From: an uncultured Bacteroidales bacterium | Lineage (GTDB): Bacteria; Bacteroidota; Bacteroidia; Bacteroidales; P3 | Direction: 5' to 3' | Assembly (NCBI GenBank): GCA_900318275.1 | Contig: ONJY01000003.1 | Location: 1 to 64,000, forward strand | Length of the DNA: 64,000 nucleotides | Shown: positions 42,457-52,204 of the stretch, one piece after another | Layout of the letters: the number at the start of each line of letters is the position of its first letter | Position numbering within the stretch: the stretch's first letter is position 1 | Position numbers and translations under genes: made by a program | Notes under the pieces: model-generated | Databases searched by the model: none | What the model saw: only the letters and a program-made list of their open reading frames with translations | Told to the model about the DNA's origin: nothing

Positions 42457-42477
42457 CATTGCAAAATATAAATAATT

Positions 42478-43131
42478 ATGATTAATATTGTTATCTTCGG
42501 TGCACCGGGGGCGGGGAAGGGGACCCAGGCAAAGCTGCTGGCAGAGAAATACGACTTCCTGCATATTTCAACCGGTGACCTGCTGCGGCAGGAGGTGGAG
42601 CTGCAAACCCCGATGGGACAGCGAGCACAGGCCATCATGAACCGTGGCGACCTGGTGGGCGACGATATCGTGGTGCCGCTCCTGGGGCGCGCCCTTGAGC
42701 TGCGCTCGACGTTGCCCGACCCTGACGCCGCCCTTGACCCGTGGGATGTGGAACGCAACGGAGCGCCGCACCGCCCCGAGGGCTGTATCATCGACGGCTT
42801 CCCGCGCACGGTGTCGCAGGCGCAGACATTGGAGTTCCTCTTCGGGAGGCTGAAACGCAAGATAGACTGTGTGGTGGCCATCGACGTGCCGCGTGACGAG
42901 CTAGTGCGCCGCATCCACGAACGTGCCGCCATAAGCGGCCGTGCCGACGACACCGAGGAGGTCATCCGTCACCGCCTCGACCTCTACGACCAGCAGACCA
43001 CCCCGGTACTCGAGTACTACAGCGTGTCGGGTCTTCTGGCGACTGTCGACGGCAGCGGCGAGATTTCAGAGACCATCGGCCGTATCTGCAAGACTCTCGA
43101 ATTGGTGATGCACCTCAAGGCCAAGCATTAA
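42478..43131 (+). CDS. adk: Adenylate kinase
   Basis: It interconverts ATP + AMP and 2 ADP. The P-loop is GAPGAGKGTQ at 8-17. AMP-binding motifs are ISTGDLLRQEV and IIDGFPRTVSQAQ. The LID is of the short type (RAAISGRADD). Relative to typical Adk there is an apparent insertion of about 25 residues (ELRSTLPDPDAALDPWDVER) between the NMP-binding region and the DGFPRT motif. It sits between kbl and tdh with its own promoter, so the position is probably not functional linkage. Confidence 0.94.
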   Translation: MINIVIFGAPGAGKGTQAKLLAEKYDFLHISTGDLLRQEVELQTPMGQRAQAIMNRGDLVGDDIVVPLLGRALELRSTLPDPDAALDPWDVERNGAPHRPEGCIIDGFPRTVSQAQTLEFLFGRLKRKIDCVVAIDVPRDELVRRIHERAAISGRADDTEEVIRHRLDLYDQQTTPVLEYYSVSGLLATVDGSGEISETIGRICKTLELVMHLKAKH

Positions 43132-43142
43132 ATGCAAGTATT

Positions 43143-43172
43143 TTTGTAGAATAAAAATATTTTGTATCTTTG
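43143..43172 (+). promoter_or_regulatory. Promoter for tdh
   Basis: TTTG at 43143-43146 and TATCTTTG at 43165-43172, spaced 18 bases; the ATG is at 43255, leaving an 80-base leader. Confidence 0.65.
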
Positions 43173-43254
43173 TTGCTTAGAGCCGCAAGGTGTATTTCCA
43201 CGCAAGGGCGTGATATATTGTAAGATATAAAGAATTAACAAATATTAGATAACA

Positions 43255-44202
43255 ATGAAAAAGATACTTATCGTCGGTGCAGGCGGACAGATTGGTTCCG
43301 AGCTCACCCGTAATCTGAGAGACATCTATGGCGACAGCAACGTGGTGTGCAGCGACCTGCGTCCGCTGAAGGGCGACCCCTACGAGCGCGGTCCCGTGGA
43401 GCGTATCGACTCGACGCAGATCATGCAGATAGCCACTGCCGTGAAGCAGTACAACATCGACACCATCTACAACCTGGCGGCCATCCTCAGCGCCACCGCC
43501 GAGTTGAACCCCATGCTGGGTTGGAACGTGGGCATCGGAAGCCTGGTGAACTGCCTCGAGGTGGCCCGCCTGTTCGGCTGCGCCGTCTTCACGCCCTCGT
43601 CGATCGGTGCCTTCGGTCCCTCGACGCCCCATGTGAACACCCCGCAGGACACCATCCAGCGCCCCAACACCATCTACGGCGTCACCAAGGTCACCGGCGA
43701 GCTGCTGAGCGACTACTACTTCACCCGCTTCGGCGTCGACACCCGCTCGGTCCGCTTCCCGGGCCTCATCAGCTACCAGACGCTTCCCGGCGGCGGCACC
43801 ACCGACTACGCCGTCGAGATCTACTACGCCGCCGTCAAGGGCGAGAAGTTCGTCTGCCCCCTGAAGAAAGGCACCCTGATGGACATGATGTACATGCCCG
43901 ACGCGCAGAAGGCCATGATCGACATCATGGAGGCCGACCCCAGCAAGCTGGTGCACCGCAACAGCTTCAACGTCACCGCCATGAGCTTCGGCCCTGAGAC
44001 CATCTACGAGGTCATCAAGAAGCGCTACCCCAACTTTGAGATGGTCTACGAGCCCGAGCCCATCAAGCAGGCCATCGCCGACTCCTGGCCCGACAACATG
44101 GACGACAGCTGCGCCCGCAAGGAGTGGGGCTGGAACCCGCAGTACGACCTGGAGAAGATGACCGACGACATGATCCTCAACCTCAAGAAGAAACTGCTGT
44201 AA
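43255..44202 (+). CDS. L-threonine 3-dehydrogenase, SDR/epimerase type
   Basis: It oxidises threonine to 2-amino-3-ketobutyrate with NAD. The Rossmann motif GAGGQIGSEL at 8-17 and the catalytic YGVTK (Tyr-x-x-x-Lys) are present. FTPSSIGAFGPSTPHVNTPQDTI, FPGLISYQTLPGGGTTDYAVEIYY and NSFNVTAMSF are typical of the short-chain (epimerase-like) threonine dehydrogenases found in Bacteroidota. The neighbouring kbl supplies the next step. Length 315 fits. Classification against generic epimerases relies on these motifs and the kbl neighbour. Confidence 0.9.
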   Translation: MKKILIVGAGGQIGSELTRNLRDIYGDSNVVCSDLRPLKGDPYERGPVERIDSTQIMQIATAVKQYNIDTIYNLAAILSATAELNPMLGWNVGIGSLVNCLEVARLFGCAVFTPSSIGAFGPSTPHVNTPQDTIQRPNTIYGVTKVTGELLSDYYFTRFGVDTRSVRFPGLISYQTLPGGGTTDYAVEIYYAAVKGEKFVCPLKKGTLMDMMYMPDAQKAMIDIMEADPSKLVHRNSFNVTAMSFGPETIYEVIKKRYPNFEMVYEPEPIKQAIADSWPDNMDDSCARKEWGWNPQYDLEKMTDDMILNLKKKLL

Positions 44203-44208
44203 TTCTTT

Positions 44209-44238
44209 AGTAGTCAAGTAGACAGTAGATAAGTAGAT
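44209..44238 (+). repeat. Degenerate AGTAGAC-type repeat
   Basis: AGTAGTC-A-AGTAGAC-AGTAGAT-A-AGTAGAT directly after tdh: seven- and eight-base units. A similar stretch, AGTAGTTA-AGTAGACG-GTAGTTA, lies at about 44879-44902 between the sigma and next gene. Confidence 0.7.
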
Positions 44239-44265
44239 AAGGCAATACTGATACAAACCCCAAGC

Positions 44266-44303
44266 GAAGGCTACCGACCGAAAAGATTGGTAGCCTTCTT
44301 TTT
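44266..44303 (+). terminator. Terminator after tdh
   Basis: GAAGGCTACC (44266-44275) pairs with GGTAGCCTTC (44289-44298) around a 13-base loop, followed by T's. Confidence 0.88.
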
Positions 44304-44384
44304 CGTAAAAAATGTTAAAACCAGCCCCCGCCGCCGCTCAATTTATAATATCAGGGTTATTATATATGTAGTGAAGCGCTTTTA

Positions 44385-44882
44385 ATGGCAGACGACAGGA
44401 CATCACGGTACAGCGACTTCGACGCGCTGCTGGCGCGCCACCAGAGGCTCATCAAAGGCCTCTGCTGGTGGTATGCCGGCGGCGACGCCGACCGTGTAGC
44501 CGACCTCATGCAGGAGGTGATGGCTGCCTTGTGGCATTGGCGCCACACGCTGCGTCCCGGCGCCACAGCGCTGCAGGAGCGGGCCTGGGTACACATACGC
44601 TGCCGCAGCGTCTTCGAGCACATGCGCCGTCGCCAGCAGGTGGAGACGGTGGCAACAGAAGCCGCACATGATGTGGCCGAAGAGCCGCCGGCAGGACGCG
44701 AACAGATAGACCGCCTGTCGGCCGACCTCTCGGCGGCGGAACAGCAACTGTTGGAGCTGGTGCTCGACGGCTACACCGACGGCGAGATAGGCGAGACCAT
44801 GCGCCTCGCGCCCAGCGAGGCGGCGAGGATGCACGCTGCGGTGATAGAGAAAATGAAACAAAAAGCAAGGATAACAGAGTAG
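44385..44882 (+). CDS. ECF-type RNA polymerase sigma factor, second module
   Basis: 165 residues with region 2 (FDALLARHQRLIKGLCWWYAGG, then VADLMQEVMAALWHW) and a region 4 helix-turn-helix (LLELVLDGYTDGEIGETMRLAPSEAARMHAAVIEKM). The overall layout and neighbours mirror the module at 8243. No TAnnTTTG box was seen just upstream. It is followed by a 36-base spacer with a heptamer-like repeat and two small membrane-protein genes. Confidence 0.85.
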   Translation: MADDRTSRYSDFDALLARHQRLIKGLCWWYAGGDADRVADLMQEVMAALWHWRHTLRPGATALQERAWVHIRCRSVFEHMRRRQQVETVATEAAHDVAEEPPAGREQIDRLSADLSAAEQQLLELVLDGYTDGEIGETMRLAPSEAARMHAAVIEKMKQKARITE

Positions 44883-44917
44883 TTAAGTAGACGGTAGTTA
44901 AGACAAATGAGCTTATT

Positions 44918-45247
44918 ATGGACGAAAAAGAGATAATACAACTGATTGAGGCCGAGCAGGCGCGTCGCCTGAAGGCCGACGAGGAGCACCTGCGCCACCT
45001 CGTCGAGCGGCACACCGCCGACCTCGGCCCCTGGTGCGCCCGCCGTCGTGCGGTGGTGCGTGCCATCGCTATGGCGCTGCTCGTGCTGCTGCCTACGGGC
45101 TGGTACATGATGCTGCACCAGCGGACGGACGACCGGCAGGTGCTCTGCAACGTGCGCGGCGATGAGGCGCTAGTGGTCAACCGCGTCTGCAGCGTCGTGG
45201 GCAACTGTGCCGACCAGCAGGTAATCAATATAATGGACATGAGATAG
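44918..45247 (+). CDS. Membrane protein of the second ECF module (109 aa)
   Basis: A charged N-terminal helix (EKEIIQLIEAEQARRLKADEEHLRHLVERH) precedes a single hydrophobic segment at about 48-66 (AIAMALLVLLPTGWYMM). A short periplasmic-looking tail with three cysteines follows. The position and topology fit a small anti-sigma-like regulator; no anti-sigma domain was recognised. It is the positional counterpart of the gene at 8742, though the two are not clearly homologous. Confidence 0.7.
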   Translation: MDEKEIIQLIEAEQARRLKADEEHLRHLVERHTADLGPWCARRRAVVRAIAMALLVLLPTGWYMMLHQRTDDRQVLCNVRGDEALVVNRVCSVVGNCADQQVINIMDMR

Positions 45248-45249
45248 TG

Positions 45250-45795
45250 ATGAAGAAACGCGCGCTCATATACATCGGAGTTTTGCTGCTGCTTCTGGCC
45301 GTGGTGACGGCCTTCAGGATGCGTCCCGCCGAGCCGGAGAACAGCGTGCTGTATGAGCGCTACAAGGACATGCCCGGTGTGCGCGTGGGCTTCGTCAAGG
45401 ACTTCCCGTTGAACGACAGCTCCACTTGCGACGTCACCATCTTCGAGGCCCTGACCGACGAGGGGTGGGAGAACATGGTGGACGAGTTTGACTTGATGCT
45501 GATGATTGATTCCACATCTATTGCGAATAATAAACCTCAGAAAGACTTTGGTAATGTTGTCAGTTTTAGGTGGACTTCCCGTTTCCATCCCGAACAGTAC
45601 GGACCAAAGGTGGCAGGGACACTTGGCGACACAGCCGATGCAATGTTTGTGTCATCCTATTACCGTTGGATGGCCGACTTCCACTGCGTGAAAGAGAATC
45701 AGTCTAATGAACTCATCCATTATTACTTAGACAGAATGTCCGAGTATCGGATGAACAGTCCAGTCGTCGACAAGTCGGCCGAGGCAATACAATAA
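45250..45795 (+). CDS. Membrane-anchored small protein, intact paralog of the gene at 9503
   Basis: An N-terminal anchor helix (ALIYIGVLLLLLAVVTAF) is followed by LYERYKDMPGVRVGFVKDFPLND, matching VYKRYAKMDGVDATFIKGYKVND in the frameshifted gene at 9503. 181 residues, no known domain; it probably faces the periplasm. ATG 45250 is used rather than GTG 45247, which overlaps the preceding stop. It is intact here, which supports the reading of the 9503 gene as disrupted. Confidence 0.8.
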   Translation: MKKRALIYIGVLLLLLAVVTAFRMRPAEPENSVLYERYKDMPGVRVGFVKDFPLNDSSTCDVTIFEALTDEGWENMVDEFDLMLMIDSTSIANNKPQKDFGNVVSFRWTSRFHPEQYGPKVAGTLGDTADAMFVSSYYRWMADFHCVKENQSNELIHYYLDRMSEYRMNSPVVDKSAEAIQ

Positions 45796-45840
45796 AGTAA
45801 TAATTAATACGTTAATTAATAACAAGTACTATTATTAACT

Positions 45841-48800
45841 ATGAAAAAGATTCTACTGTTAGGATTGATGGGTCTGATGGCCCTGTTTGGCTCCCGGGCT
45901 CATGGGCAGATGATTATCGACACGTGGAATATGACCACTGGTGTCGACACGACGCTATGGTATGACATCGACGGTGTGGACTCGGTGATTATCACCCCGG
46001 GCAACAAGACGTCGGCCCGGTCGGGCCTAGTGAATATAGGCTTCCCCTTCACGCTGGGTGTGTCGACCTACAGCCAGTTTTCGACCAATATCAACGGCAC
46101 GGTGCGTCTGGGCAGTACGCAGTTGTCGGCCGGTGGCAGCTATTCGGACGCCTTGAACCAGAATAACGGCCCCAAGATAGAGCCGTTCGGTTACCAAGGT
46201 CGTTTCGACAACAACTGTTATACACGTATGGCGCTGCTGGGAACCGCGGGGAACCGCGTGCTAGTGGTGGAGACAAGGATGAAAGATTACTATTCCTTCA
46301 GCGACTCTCTGTATGTGAGTTTCCAGGTGCAGCTGTTCGAGGCCGGTGGCCTGCGTGTGGTGTACGGCGAGGCCGACTCCGGGACGGTGTATAACACCAC
46401 TTCCGCACGCTTGCAGAATGGTGTGTCGGCAGGCGTGAGTAGCAGTAACAAGGATATCATCTTCATCGACTTCGCCACCCACGAGGCGGTGCGTCTCAAC
46501 GCCAGTTGCTCGCTTCACAACACCGCGGCGGCGTGGCCCGAGAAAGGCCGCTGGTACAACCTGTTTTACGACAGCACCCTATGTCCCTATCCGCCGGCCG
46601 TCAGCACTACAGGCAACAATCCCGACGACATCACCCTGACGTGCGCCAACGGCGTGAGTGACCTGCACATCCTCATCCCGGCCGTAGGCATCGACACCGT
46701 GTGGCCCGGCACAGAGAGTTACCTGTCGTTAGGCGTTGCGTTCAATCCCACCACTACCTATAACGGAACAGTACAATCAATTTGCGCCAATGGACGCACA
46801 AGCTACCGCACGCGAGCTTTCAGCTTCTCCACAGGGTGCGGCGTCGTGCACTTCCTCCCTTGGTCGGCCGACTTCCAGACCGCCGACGCCACAAACTGCT
46901 GGGACGCCACGCGGTATACCGCCACAGGGAATAGATGGAGACATGCGAACTACAACATGAGTTGCGCCGGTGGTGGATTACAGACCTATGACGAATGGCT
47001 GGTGTCGCCCGCTTTCGTATTGCCCGACAGCGACGGCATCACCCTGCAGTGGGACTACAAAACGACCCTGATTAACGGCATCGCACCGACGGTGGATGTG
47101 CGTGTGGCACTCTGTGCGGCCGACGGCACTGTGGACAGCACAGCATGGGTCACCCTGCGCACCATCAACACCCACATGTCGTCCTATACCACCCTATACA
47201 ACAGCCTTGATGCCTATCGTGGCCAAAGGATTAAGGTGGCCTATGTGCGTTACGGCGTCGGTGGCGGAACGGCATACCTGGACAACTTCTCCGTCAATCT
47301 ACATCCAATACCTTCCATGACGTTGGAGGCTCCGACCTACACACGCGTGGGCGACACCACAGTATTCGACGCCAACATGATTGTAGGATGTGAAAGAGAT
47401 ATAGTGTGGACGTGGCATTCAACGCTGATGGACAGCACCTTCATCGGAAGTAACGAAGCTCACATGGTGTACTCCGTCCCGGGCACCGACACAGTCACCG
47501 TCATTCTCAGCAACAACTATGGTTCCGACACAGCAACGGCCGTTGTGTGGGTGGCCGATTGCCACACCGTAGCCTCCTTCCCCTGGGTAGAGGGCTTTTC
47601 CTCCTACGACTACTTGGCTTGCTGGATTGTCAACGGCTGGCAGATGACAACCAATTGTTACGGTCATGACGAGGACGGCAACAGTCGCATATACTGGAAT
47701 TTGGCGTCTTCCAATACCGAAGGAAGCTATATGCTGTCACCCGCGATTACGCTGCCCTCCACAGGGATGCATAATATGAAGTTATGGGTAGAGGGCTCTC
47801 GGCCGATGATGGTGCGCCTAAGTAGCACCGCCAGCACCGACACCGCCGACTATAATGACACCTTGCTGGTGGTGAATAGCAACTCAACCCCAATCGATAT
47901 GTGGTGGCATATGGTTGACTTGGAGCCATACGCCGGACAGACGGTGCGTATCGGTTTCTTCAAGATGGCCGGAGGTCAGAGTTTTATCAATGAAATAAAG
48001 ATAGACTACGACACGCTGCCAAAGCTCTTTGCCATTGATGGACAGAGCAGAACGATGGTGGACAGCTCCACGTTATTCACCGTCTCGCTGCGTCGCGGTT
48101 CCACCGATGGGCTGCACTACACGTGGAGTTCGCGCATCATCAGCACCAATACCATCGGTGACAGCATGACCGTTATCTACCCCAGCGGCAGCGGCAATAT
48201 GGTGGACACCATAACCGTCGTCGCCACCAATGCCTATGGCAGCGACACTGTGAGCAAAATGCTACGCGTGGTTGACTGCACACCAGCTACCAGCCTACCG
48301 TGGACGGAAGACTTCCAGGACGGCGACATCTGCTGGTACAAACCCGAAGGCAGCAAGTGGCACGACGCCATACCCAACGGCATGGCCTCGCAGGAGCACC
48401 TGCGTCACCTCTATCTGCAGGCTCGCACCGACACCCTTGGCAGCTGGATTATGTCGAAAGAGATACAGATTCCTGCCGACACCACCCTCGCGACTCGCCT
48501 CTTCTGGAATGTGGCGTCGAGCAACAATACTTACCAGCACCTCTACAGCGTGTTGGTGACCACAGCCCAGGACTATACCGATACCGCCAACTATACTATA
48601 CTCTATACCGACAATTCCACCCATGTCAACTTCTCCAACTATGACATCCGCAGCGTAGACCTCAGCCCTTATGCCGGACAGAGCATCCACGTGGCATTTC
48701 ACAACCATGCGTGGCATCTGGCTCCTTCCGCCACCGGACTTTATATCGACAATGTGGAGATACGGCCGGCGCCGGTGCCGGTGGTAAGTCTGTCGGCCCC

Positions 48801-51800
48801 CAACCCGACCAACAGCCACGAGCCTGTGACCTTTACCGCCAACCTCATCGAGGGAAGTTCCACCGGATTGACTTACACGTGGCACTCGACGCTGATGGAC
48901 AGCACGACGGTCACGACAGCACCTGTGCTGACTATGACTTATACTGCCGGTGGTACCGATACCGTCAAGGTTGTTGCCACCAATGCCTTTGGCAGCGACA
49001 GCGCCACGGTGGTGGTGCAGGTGATAGACTGCACACCCATCACGTTGCCGTGGTTGGAGAACTTCGATGCGTTGATTGGCACGAACTACAGTACCGAGGG
49101 GCCGCTGCCCGACTGTTGGCGCAGCTACTGGAACGGCACCAATGCCGCCTACGCTCCTCATGTCATAGGTGCTTACCCATATAATCCCGTCAGCGGCTAT
49201 TTCACGAGCGGTCAGCAAGCACTGTTGTTGATGGCTGGCACCTCTAGCGGGTGGGACAGCGTGGCCATCGTGGAAAGTCCCAAAGTGGCGGGTGGCCTCA
49301 ACGGCAAGCGGCTGTCGTTCTACTATCAGCACGAAAGTGCCAACTACGGCCAGTTGAGTGTGGGTTATATGCAGGACAGCGTCTTTGTGAGTGTGGCCGA
49401 CCTGCCGCAGCAGCAGACAGGGCAGACGGTGAACCTGCGGCTCGACAGCATCCCCGCCAGTGTGAACCGCTTCGCCCTGCAGTGGAAAAAAGTCGGCACC
49501 TGGTACGGCGTCATCATCGACAATGTGGAGCTGTCGGAATCCGACTCGGTGCCCACTGTGGCTATTGCTACGCCACAACGGGTAGGAGGTGACAGCATCC
49601 TCTTCCGTGCCTACCTGATTGACGGTCTTCCCGACAGCCTCACCTACAGTTGGCACTCCACTATGGCTGTCGCCGGACAGGCCATTCTGACAGCCACAGG
49701 TGACTCGGCCTATATCGTATATACCGCTGCCGGTACCGACACCGTCAGCGTCATCGCCACCAACGCCTATGGTGTCGACACAGCATGGGTGCAGTATACC
49801 TACATGGGTGCACCCGTGGCAGCTATCACCGGCCCCTCATCAGTGCTGACCGACGATACCAACACCTATGCTGCCTATCTGCTCACCGGCTCGACTACGG
49901 GCATCAGCTACAGCTGGCAGTCGACCATGGCCGCCGCTGGACAGGCTACCATGTTGGTCACTGGCGACACCCTGCGGATGGTCTACCTCACCGGGGGTAC
50001 CGACACCTTGACCCTCATCACCACCAACGCTTTCGGGGTCGACACCGCCAGGCGCTCCATCACCGTCACGGGTTGCCACATCACCACCTTCCCCTGGACG
50101 GAGGGCTTCGAGAACGGTATGAACTCCTGCTGGTACTTGTCTACCATTCCTGGCAGCACAACGACGAATTGGAGTATCAGAGGCGAATACTGGTATGCCC
50201 ATAGCGGCAGCCACTATATGTACTCGCCGTTTGCAACGGCGGATGGCGACAATAGCTCTATTGACGCATGGTTCATATTGCCGCCCGTAGAGGTGCCTGC
50301 CAGCAGCAGCCTGTCGCTGAACTTCTACGCCAATTTCCAGGGCAACAGCACAACCCATTCATATCCGCGCCTGACCGTTCTTGTCTCCACCTCGGGGAGC
50401 GCCACGAATAATTTTACAGACACCATCTACTCCGAGCAGACCAACACCCTCGACCGTGAATACCTGTTCGGCAGCGCGTCGCTGGCCGCCTACGCCGGTC
50501 AAACGGTGTGGATTGCCTTCGTGCATGGAAACCGCAACGTGTCGCTCGGCATCGATGACATCAGCATCGACTATACCGCCGTGCCTGTGGCGAGCATCAG
50601 CGGCCCCACCGAGCAGCTATCGAGCGAGGAAGCCATCTTCACCGCCCACCTGCTGAACGGCGACACGACAGGCATCACCTACATCTGGCACTCCACCATG
50701 GCCGACGCCGGCCTAGCCACCCTCACCGCCACCGACTCGACGGCGGCTATCGAGTACCACGCTGGTGGCACCGACCGTGTGAGCGTCGTCATCGCCAATG
50801 CCGCCGGCAGCGACAGCGTGGCTATGACCTGCAGCGTCACCAACTGCGAGCCCATCACCCAGCTCCCCTACACCGTGCGCCTCAACAGCAACAACAACAT
50901 CACCTGCTGGCAGAAGGACGGCGGCTGGTATATCGGCGACTATTTCAGCAGCGGCATCACCTGCATGCAGTGCTTGAACTGGAATTTTGACCCCGTCGAC
51001 AACTGGCTCGTCATGCGAGAGATAGCCATCCCCGCCGACTACACGCAGAGCTACACGCTGCGGTGGCACCTGCTGTGCGACCACTCCATGTATCAAGTGC
51101 TGGTATCGACCCAGGGCCGCAGCAGCCACAGCCTCTTCGACACCCTCTACTACGAGCAGAACGACAGCACTCACTGGACCTCGCGCACCCTGTCGCTCGA
51201 CGCCTACCGCGGGCAGAACATCTACATTGCCTTCCGCAACCTCGGCTGGTACAACAGCCCCACCCACTACTCCGACATGGGCGTCATCCGCATCGACACC
51301 ATACAGGTCTTGGTCTCTTCCGACCCCCAGACCTACCGCACTCTTACCATCGACATGAACGACCCCACGATGGGCACGGTCAGCGGCGCGGGAGTGTATC
51401 CCGACAGCAGCGATGTCACCATCAGCGCCACTTCCTTTGAAGGCTACCACTTCGTGGCGTGGAACGATGGCGACACCTTGGCAATCCGTACCATCACGGT
51501 GGTCAGCGACACCGCCTTCACCGCCCACTTCGCTGCTGACACTCTCCCCACACCACCCACGCCAGACACCGTCTGGCGCACGGTCACAGTACACATGCTG
51601 CTAGATAGTGGCGACACTCTCTCCGAGGCTGACGCCGTCTCCGTGACAGGAGCAGGCAGGTATCCCGACAGCACTTTGGTGACACTCACCGCATACTTTG
51701 ATAATTACTACCCCTATTTCTGGTATTGGGTGACACCTGCCAACGACACACTGTATGACAACCCCTACAGCTTCGTCGTCACCTCCGACACCGTCATCAA

Positions 51801-52077
51801 CGCCATCTTCGGTCCCATGTGCGTGGGTATCGACGGCACGGAAAGCGCTGCGCCCGATGTCGCCATACACCCCAACCCCGCCACAGGCGATGCCTATGTA
51901 AATGTCGGTGTGCCCTCGACAGTCACTGTCGTTGACCTGCAGGGCCGCACGGTGCTGCAGCCGACGCACGTAGCCTCCTCGCTCTGCTTACAGCAGGGCA
52001 CACTGCCGAAGGGCATCTACTTCGTCAGCGTCAGCAACAGCGTCGGCGCTGTGGTGAAGAAGCTCGTCATACAGTAG
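45841..52077 (+). CDS. Giant secreted adhesin-like protein with T9SS sorting domain (2078 aa)
   Basis: The signal peptide MKKILLLGLMGLMALFGSRAHG is followed by a beta-rich N-terminal domain. Six MAM/cleaved-adhesin-like modules each open with a Cys and an LPW/FPW motif (residues 333, 574, 813, 1064, 1412, 1669) and alternate with PKD/Ig-like segments (GTDTVSVIATNAYGVDT type). Two InlB-B-like repeats (GTVSGAGVYPDSSDVTISA and VTGAGRYPDSTLVTLTA) follow. The last ~75 residues (PNPATGDAYVNV, VDLQGRTVLQ, LPKGIYFVSV, VKKLVIQ) are a type A T9SS sorting domain. Cell-surface adhesion or glycan binding is inferred from the modules. Confidence 0.9.
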   Translation: MKKILLLGLMGLMALFGSRAHGQMIIDTWNMTTGVDTTLWYDIDGVDSVIITPGNKTSARSGLVNIGFPFTLGVSTYSQFSTNINGTVRLGSTQLSAGGSYSDALNQNNGPKIEPFGYQGRFDNNCYTRMALLGTAGNRVLVVETRMKDYYSFSDSLYVSFQVQLFEAGGLRVVYGEADSGTVYNTTSARLQNGVSAGVSSSNKDIIFIDFATHEAVRLNASCSLHNTAAAWPEKGRWYNLFYDSTLCPYPPAVSTTGNNPDDITLTCANGVSDLHILIPAVGIDTVWPGTESYLSLGVAFNPTTTYNGTVQSICANGRTSYRTRAFSFSTGCGVVHFLPWSADFQTADATNCWDATRYTATGNRWRHANYNMSCAGGGLQTYDEWLVSPAFVLPDSDGITLQWDYKTTLINGIAPTVDVRVALCAADGTVDSTAWVTLRTINTHMSSYTTLYNSLDAYRGQRIKVAYVRYGVGGGTAYLDNFSVNLHPIPSMTLEAPTYTRVGDTTVFDANMIVGCERDIVWTWHSTLMDSTFIGSNEAHMVYSVPGTDTVTVILSNNYGSDTATAVVWVADCHTVASFPWVEGFSSYDYLACWIVNGWQMTTNCYGHDEDGNSRIYWNLASSNTEGSYMLSPAITLPSTGMHNMKLWVEGSRPMMVRLSSTASTDTADYNDTLLVVNSNSTPIDMWWHMVDLEPYAGQTVRIGFFKMAGGQSFINEIKIDYDTLPKLFAIDGQSRTMVDSSTLFTVSLRRGSTDGLHYTWSSRIISTNTIGDSMTVIYPSGSGNMVDTITVVATNAYGSDTVSKMLRVVDCTPATSLPWTEDFQDGDICWYKPEGSKWHDAIPNGMASQEHLRHLYLQARTDTLGSWIMSKEIQIPADTTLATRLFWNVASSNNTYQHLYSVLVTTAQDYTDTANYTILYTDNSTHVNFSNYDIRSVDLSPYAGQSIHVAFHNHAWHLAPSATGLYIDNVEIRPAPVPVVSLSAPNPTNSHEPVTFTANLIEGSSTGLTYTWHSTLMDSTTVTTAPVLTMTYTAGGTDTVKVVATNAFGSDSATVVVQVIDCTPITLPWLENFDALIGTNYSTEGPLPDCWRSYWNGTNAAYAPHVIGAYPYNPVSGYFTSGQQALLLMAGTSSGWDSVAIVESPKVAGGLNGKRLSFYYQHESANYGQLSVGYMQDSVFVSVADLPQQQTGQTVNLRLDSIPASVNRFALQWKKVGTWYGVIIDNVELSESDSVPTVAIATPQRVGGDSILFRAYLIDGLPDSLTYSWHSTMAVAGQAILTATGDSAYIVYTAAGTDTVSVIATNAYGVDTAWVQYTYMGAPVAAITGPSSVLTDDTNTYAAYLLTGSTTGISYSWQSTMAAAGQATMLVTGDTLRMVYLTGGTDTLTLITTNAFGVDTARRSITVTGCHITTFPWTEGFENGMNSCWYLSTIPGSTTTNWSIRGEYWYAHSGSHYMYSPFATADGDNSSIDAWFILPPVEVPASSSLSLNFYANFQGNSTTHSYPRLTVLVSTSGSATNNFTDTIYSEQTNTLDREYLFGSASLAAYAGQTVWIAFVHGNRNVSLGIDDISIDYTAVPVASISGPTEQLSSEEAIFTAHLLNGDTTGITYIWHSTMADAGLATLTATDSTAAIEYHAGGTDRVSVVIANAAGSDSVAMTCSVTNCEPITQLPYTVRLNSNNNITCWQKDGGWYIGDYFSSGITCMQCLNWNFDPVDNWLVMREIAIPADYTQSYTLRWHLLCDHSMYQVLVSTQGRSSHSLFDTLYYEQNDSTHWTSRTLSLDAYRGQNIYIAFRNLGWYNSPTHYSDMGVIRIDTIQVLVSSDPQTYRTLTIDMNDPTMGTVSGAGVYPDSSDVTISATSFEGYHFVAWNDGDTLAIRTITVVSDTAFTAHFAADTLPTPPTPDTVWRTVTVHMLLDSGDTLSEADAVSVTGAGRYPDSTLVTLTAYFDNYYPYFWYWVTPANDTLYDNPYSFVVTSDTVINAIFGPMCVGIDGTESAAPDVAIHPNPATGDAYVNVGVPSTVTVVDLQGRTVLQPTHVASSLCLQQGTLPKGIYFVSVSNSVGAVVKKLVIQ

Positions 52078-52102
52078 CCAACCGCTATATTATCAACACA
52101 CT

Positions 52103-52137
52103 ATGCGTCGCCTCCGGAGGTGGCGCATTTCTTTTTT
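52103..52137 (+). terminator. Terminator after the adhesin gene
   Basis: An 11-bp stem with two G-T wobbles (52103-52113 with 52118-52128), loop CCGG, then a T-run to 52137. Confidence 0.85.
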
Positions 52138-52168
52138 GCTCCTATGTGGAAAAATCTTTGTATCTTTG
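52135..52168 (+). promoter_or_regulatory. Promoter for the C69 dipeptidase gene
   Basis: TATCTTTG at 52161-52168; TTTG at 52135-52138 lies 22 bases upstream, within the preceding terminator's T-run. ATG 52205. Confidence 0.65.
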
Positions 52169-52204
52169 CACCTGAAAGAGACAAACAATAAAACAACAAA
52201 CAAT

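Noticed and set aside
48295-49656. 453-codon minus-strand open frame inside the adhesin gene
   Set aside because: Shadow of the repeat-rich adhesin frame, which is continuous with signal peptide and sorting domain.
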